From: Lantana camara
Lineage: Eukaryota; Streptophyta; Magnoliopsida; Lamiales; Verbenaceae
DNA: 64,000 bases
Direction of reading: 5' to 3'
Assembly (NCBI GenBank): GCA_037501455.1
Contig: CM074858.1
Coordinates: 82,372,501-82,436,500 of the forward strand
In this document: piece by piece, positions 59,872-64,000 of the stretch
Position numbering within the stretch: position 1 is the first letter of the stretch
Layout: every line of letters starts with the position of its first letter
Position numbers and translations under genes: made by a program
The notes under the pieces: model-generated
Database searches by the model: none
What the model was told of the DNA's origin: nothing
Seen by the model: only the letters and a program-made list of their open reading frames with translations

Positions 59872-60878
59872 TGTCATGCATGAATTTTATAAATTATGAA
59901 TGTGTCTATATGCTTTATATATGTTTTAGAGCTTGCTTGTTTGAGTTTTTATTTGTTTTGGTGTTATGGAACTTAAAGGGGGCTAAAGAGCATTTAGCGC
60001 ACCTTGGGTTTCGGGCAGCGTAACTTGACCTCGGGAATTCGGATTCAAAATCTAACACCGCCATTGAACTTGTTTCGAAGATTCGGGTTCAATGGAACAA
60101 GCCTCATAACTTTTTAAGCCCGTTTGAACCTCTAAAACCTCGACGAACCGAACAACTTGAACCGATGTGCACTATCCTGCCCGTTTTGGCCATATCCGAC
60201 CCGTTTGAGCTCCATTTGACCCAAGAGTTGAACCCTTATCACCCCAACACACTCTCCTACCTGATTTTGGAGCCCCATTTCGAACCATAAGCAAAGAAAG
60301 GAGAGGAAATCAGCTCCCAAGCAAGAAGAGAAGAGAAATCCCGCCACTATTCACAACCTTGAGATTTTGAGATCAAATCTCTTCCATCCTTCATCCAATC
60401 CAAGAGGTAAGTAGATATTTGTGTTTTCTATCCAATTGCCTTTGTTTTCATCCATGAAACTTAGAGTTTGAGCTTGATTTGATAGGGTTTTGGGGAAGAG
60501 CATGAATAGTGGTGAATAGTGAGGGTTTTGGGTTCTTGCATGAATTATATGCCTTTCCTTGTAATTTCTTTTAGTTTGATGCATTATATATGATCACAAG
60601 ACATCCATAAATGATTCTATGTTCATGTATTAAGTGGTAGTTGAGTTTTTATAGAGTTGCCATTAATGCTCCAAGCTTGAATGCAATATATGTATATGTT
60701 TGAATCTCTTATAATTGATCCTTGTTTTGCTTCGGTTTTTGCTTGGTTTTAGACCTTGATTTCTTGAGTTTTTGATATCCTAACATGCCCTTATTTGGTA
60801 TCTAGCTTTAGTGTGAGTTTTGTGGGGTTTTGAGGCTGATTTGCAGGTGTTCGTGCGAAAAAGACGAAGCAGAGGAGG

Positions 60879-60987
60879 GCTAACGCCCGTTAGCCCTCTT
60901 GGAGGTAACGGCCGTTAGCAGCAGCTGGGGAGTCTGTTCCCACTAACGGCCGTTAGTGGAAGATATAAGGGAGGGGACTAACGGCCA
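60879..60987. repeat. CTAACGGCCGTTAG palindrome cluster in G
   Basis: Copies are GCTAACGCCCGTTAGCC (60879), GGTAACGGCCGTTAGC (60904), ACTAACGGCCGTTAGTG (60942) and a half-copy CTAACGGCCAGG (60978). The outer bases differ between copies but stay complementary (GC..GC, AC..GT). Confidence 0.88.
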
Positions 60988-61849
60988 GGCTTCGTGTTTT
61001 TTGTGATTTCTTTGTTTGTTTGCTTGTCTTGCTCGTTTCCCTCCCCGATATTGATCCTTATGTGTTGTACTTATTTATATGCATGAATTGCTTTGCTATG
61101 ACTTGTTAATGTGTGAATTTGTTATGTTTCTTGTATAAATAATGTGTTATGATGTGTATATAATTGCTTTAGTATGATTTCGATGCATACTTGTGAACTA
61201 TGAACTTATTTGCCCTAAGTGCAACGTATGACGTATCTTTGTACCTAACTTGTTTTCCTTATATGTGTTGAACTTGTTATATGCCCTTATATGAATATGA
61301 ATTGATGTGATATGGTGAAGTATGTGATTTTAAAGTATGCTATTAAGTGTTAAGTGTTTCACATGTTCATGATTGATTAAGTGTTACAGTTTGCCATCCC
61401 ATTTGTATCCATTACCTTAATTGTACACATGAACATGAACTTTGCCTAAGTGATTGCACTCCTTAAGTGCATAAACATACGCCATGCGTCTCTATGGTTC
61501 ATTTTGAGTCTAAGTCTTGTATTTTGTCTTCAGTTTGTTCAGGTGCACCCAGGGTGGTGTTTGTTGGTCAAGTTGATTCTGGGGTGGACCGATCGTGTGT
61601 CTTCGGCTTCGTCGGTGTAAGGTAAGGTTAGGATATAGTTAGACCCTAATGAAATGTGCCCATTTTCATATGCATGTGACTTATAAGCCTCTGTGTATAT
61701 ATAGATATGTGCGAGATACGTATTTTGATGGAATATCATAAGTTTGAAAGTATGAACGCTATGTATGAGCCTATGTATGCTTAGTCTCAGATTTTATATG
61801 ATTTTGAGGTCGGTGTGTCGTATGTACGTATGATATGCATGAGTTACGT

Positions 61850-61869
61850 TTGTCTGTCTGTCTGTCTGT
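61850..61869. repeat. (TGTC)n microsatellite in G
   Basis: Five TGTC units in the 3' half of G. The C LTRs have shorter forms at the same relative place. Confidence 0.9.
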
Positions 61870-62500
61870 TAGTAGCGGGTTTTGCACTTTGCTGGGCCCT
61901 GGAGATTTATACGAAGGAGCCCAGGAACGGTGTCGGGCTGTCGGGTTACTCCCGAGTACGGTCTCCACTTTGAAAGGATCAACCCGAACCTCACCAGGAG
62001 GTTGGTTGGGGAATGGAATCCTCGGGCATGAATGTCATGAAACTCACGACCCATACATATATGTTTGGATGGTTAGGGTATGTACAACCCTTCAATCACC
62101 CGGAGTAGAGAAGGTATGTTTGAGTTGATTTCGTTTGATTATGAATTTGAATATGCTATGAGGAGTTGGTTGGATTTGCACTTGTACCCACTGAGTTTTC
62201 TGTTTGTCTGTCATAAGTTCGTGAAACGGGGGTAGACTCTTAAATTAAGATAAAATTTGGTATACTTTTAACCTAGTAACATATGTTTTGATAAGTCTGT
62301 TAAGTTTGCTCTGTTTTGAACTTACCCTATGACTATGTAACTTAAGTTTCGTTTTGTTTTCTTTGTCAAGTCACTATATATATATTATTATCACGGGTAA
62401 ATGTTTTAGCATGCAAAAACTAATCCTAGATTCACGAACATCCACTTTTAAACGTGTTGTGCTCTATGTATATGTAGGTGTGCGTGTGTAGCCCCTCACT

Positions 62501-62574
62501 CAGTCTTTGGACTGACCCTCCTCCCTCCCCATGTTTTTAGCTTTGCAGGTCTGCTTGGGAGTTTGAGCTAAGCG
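62501..62574 (+). other. Partial LTR 3' module of G
   Basis: The hairpin CAGTC-TTTG-GACTG (62501-62514) is followed by AGCTTTGCAG|GT 34 bases later, then GCTAAGCGG (62566). The facing box is lost because F begins at 62838. Confidence 0.6.
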
Positions 62575-62837
62575 GCGTGAGTCGGTCTTGGAGTCCGTTT
62601 TAGAGTTAAGTCTTTTGTATAAGTTTAGGTCTTTTGCATTCATATGCGAATTTGATTAAGTCTGTATCTCTTGAACGTATACATGTATATGAATATATTG
62701 TTTACTTTATGTGAAGATTCGGGACAGGCTTCTAGGGATAGTATGAACCCGTTGAATTGTGACCTATGATTTTGCTTATGTTGGATATTCGGGATTAGAT
62801 ATTTATGCTAGTTGAACCCGTCACTTGTATGTTTGAA

Positions 62838-64000
62838 TGTAGCACCCTAACCCCCAGGGCACTACATCCTCCGCACTATAGCCTCGATCCACGTATGAAA
62901 TGGAAAATCCATACATAAACCAAAACTATAGCGAACGGGTGACAATAAAAATGACGAGCTAGGCGGGACACTCCCCAACATAAATAAAGCAAAACATGAA
63001 TTCAAAAGCGGAAGCAATAACTCAAATATACATATAGGTACCATATTTATCGAATAGATACGTATAGGTACCAACTTAACTATCAATACATTATCATCTC
63101 TTAATAATATACATATTCAGGTATTCAAAACGTACTAACAACGATCATAACATGAGATGTCCAAAAGTGCTATACATGAAAGGTACAATACTAGACTCGT
63201 GACAGTGCAAGACTTGACCGGACTCCCGCCTAGCACGACCAAGGGCTCAAGTACCTGAAAAGTGAAGTATCAGTCTACCGAAGACTGAGTGAGGGGCAAT
63301 AAATATATATAACACACATCACATGCAAGTTGTAGCCTCGGGTGAAGACTTTGGAAATGAAATAGATATATAGTTCAAGAAACGTATTCTTTACCCCAGA
63401 TTACAACTAATCCATTTAATAGTTTAACTTAATCATTTCATGAACATGTGACCCCGGCGAGTAGGGGTGATTCTCCAACCTTTACACGAACGTGACAATA
63501 CGTGTTTGCTTTATCAATTCAATACATGATCATGCAATTCCACTTAGTGCTCACATACACAGTTTCATGCTTGAAATCATGCAATAACCCGAGGATAACC
63601 CGATATGCCGGATTAATCCCCAGTCTCCTTATTCCTCGGGGTGATAGTGAGTTTGCAAGGCTCAACTATCCACGACATGGTGTGTGTAGGGGACATGACC
63701 CCCTAGACACGGAACTCCTTCCACCACTAATCTCCTAGTGGCTTCGGGGGTGATCCCAACAATGTGAGGATAATTCAGGAGTTACCCGTCAGCCCTTGCG
63801 TTCCCGGTTGGCTCAAGAATTACCCTCGGGCCTACGTGCAATCATGTACTCGCCAAACTTGCTTGAAAATCATGACAATCATGGCTTGCTTGCTTGAAAC
63901 ATTTATATTTTGGAAAACGTTTATATTTATACTACGTTTTGGTCGAAAAGGACACATAAAGGTTGTAGGGTTCGATTTACCTAAAATAAAACCTCACCTT
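62838..64000 (-). mobile_element. LTR F (E family), runs off the window
   Basis: It starts TGTAGCACCCTAACCCCC and follows E's LTR (from 50456) nearly base for base to the window edge. The orientation is minus, so this is the 3' end of an LTR whose 5' end lies beyond 64000. Whether it is solo or part of a full element cannot be told. It interrupts G. Confidence 0.9.
62958..63287 (-). other. Conserved LTR 3' module of F
   Basis: The hairpin CAGTCT-TCGGT-AGACTG is at 63271-63287. TCCCGCCTAGC (63224-63234) and GCTAGGCGGGA (62958-62968) match perfectly over 11 bp, as in E. Confidence 0.66.

Larger units (their letters stand above)
59872..62837 (+). mobile_element. LTR fragment G, related family
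   Basis: This is LTR-like sequence in plus orientation whose U3 side resembles D (the TTAGCGCACC and GAACTTGTTTCGA blocks). Its 3' side resembles C (CAGGTGCACCC..GGGTGG, TGTCTGTCTG repeat, CAGTC-TTTG-GACTG hairpin). It has a strong donor consensus CAAGAG|GTAAGT at 60407 and a palindrome cluster at 60879-60957. Its 5' end is unclear because A ends just before it; its 3' end is cut by F. No coding region is seen. Confidence 0.65.

Overview
The window is nuclear DNA from a flowering plant, probably a eudicot. I see no host gene, tRNA, rRNA or CRISPR array. Almost every base belongs to LTR retrotransposons inserted into one another, in up to five levels. The plant origin is inferred from Ty3/gypsy and Ty1/copia polyproteins of plant type, primer-binding sites complementary to plant initiator-Met tRNA (TGGTATCAGAGC), 5-bp target-site duplications and very long AT-rich LTRs. 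I cannot name the species.

Layout. The oldest layer is an Athila-like Ty3 relic: a protease fragment (3-586), a promoter/intron-like spacer, and an ATHILA ORF1-like frame split between 1919-2290 and 24316 onward. A solo LTR, X (2291-24315, minus strand, duplication AGGGA), splits it. X in turn holds solo LTR Y (3128-6908) and a Ty1/copia element (7088-21658, minus). The copia element holds a Ty3 element, Z (12937-20245, minus), with an almost open gag-pol frame. To the right lies element A (24663-59871, plus): 3.2-kb LTRs around a 3.4-kb non-coding interior. Inside its 3' LTR sits element B (32581-58555, plus), a Ty3 element with a decayed gag-pol. B was hit by two head-to-head solo LTRs of one family (C-left 35301-39133, C-right 39137-43124) and by solo LTR D (47073-54964), which itself contains a truncated Ty3 element, E (about 48207-52851, minus). 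The right edge is LTR fragment G (59872-62837) and the start of LTR F (62838-64000), of the same family as E.

How the parts relate. A, B, C, D/X, E/F, G and Z have different 5' LTR halves but share one 3' LTR plan. In order it is a CAGTC...GACTG hairpin, a pyrimidine-rich stretch ending in AG|GT, a GCTAGGCGG box, about 250-370 bp, the reverse complement CCGCCTAGC, a block with GCGGGGGATGTGG, and a CTACA/TTACA end. They look like radiated families of one chromovirus (Tekay/Del-like) lineage; the lineage name is inferred from MPPRR-type Gag starts, a chromodomain-like Pol end and LTR length.

The most unusual signals are in the non-coding parts. First, the conserved hairpin and long-range dyad keep pairing between families, partly through G.U changes. 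Second, most families carry in mid-LTR a cluster of four to six short palindromes with a CGGCCG or CGCCCG core, each family with its own arms (TAAC..GTTA, ACA..TGT, GGAA..TTCC, AAA..TTT, CTCC..GGAG). Similar clusters occur in the Athila-like spacer, and unrelated palindrome clusters occur in the copia leader and LTR.
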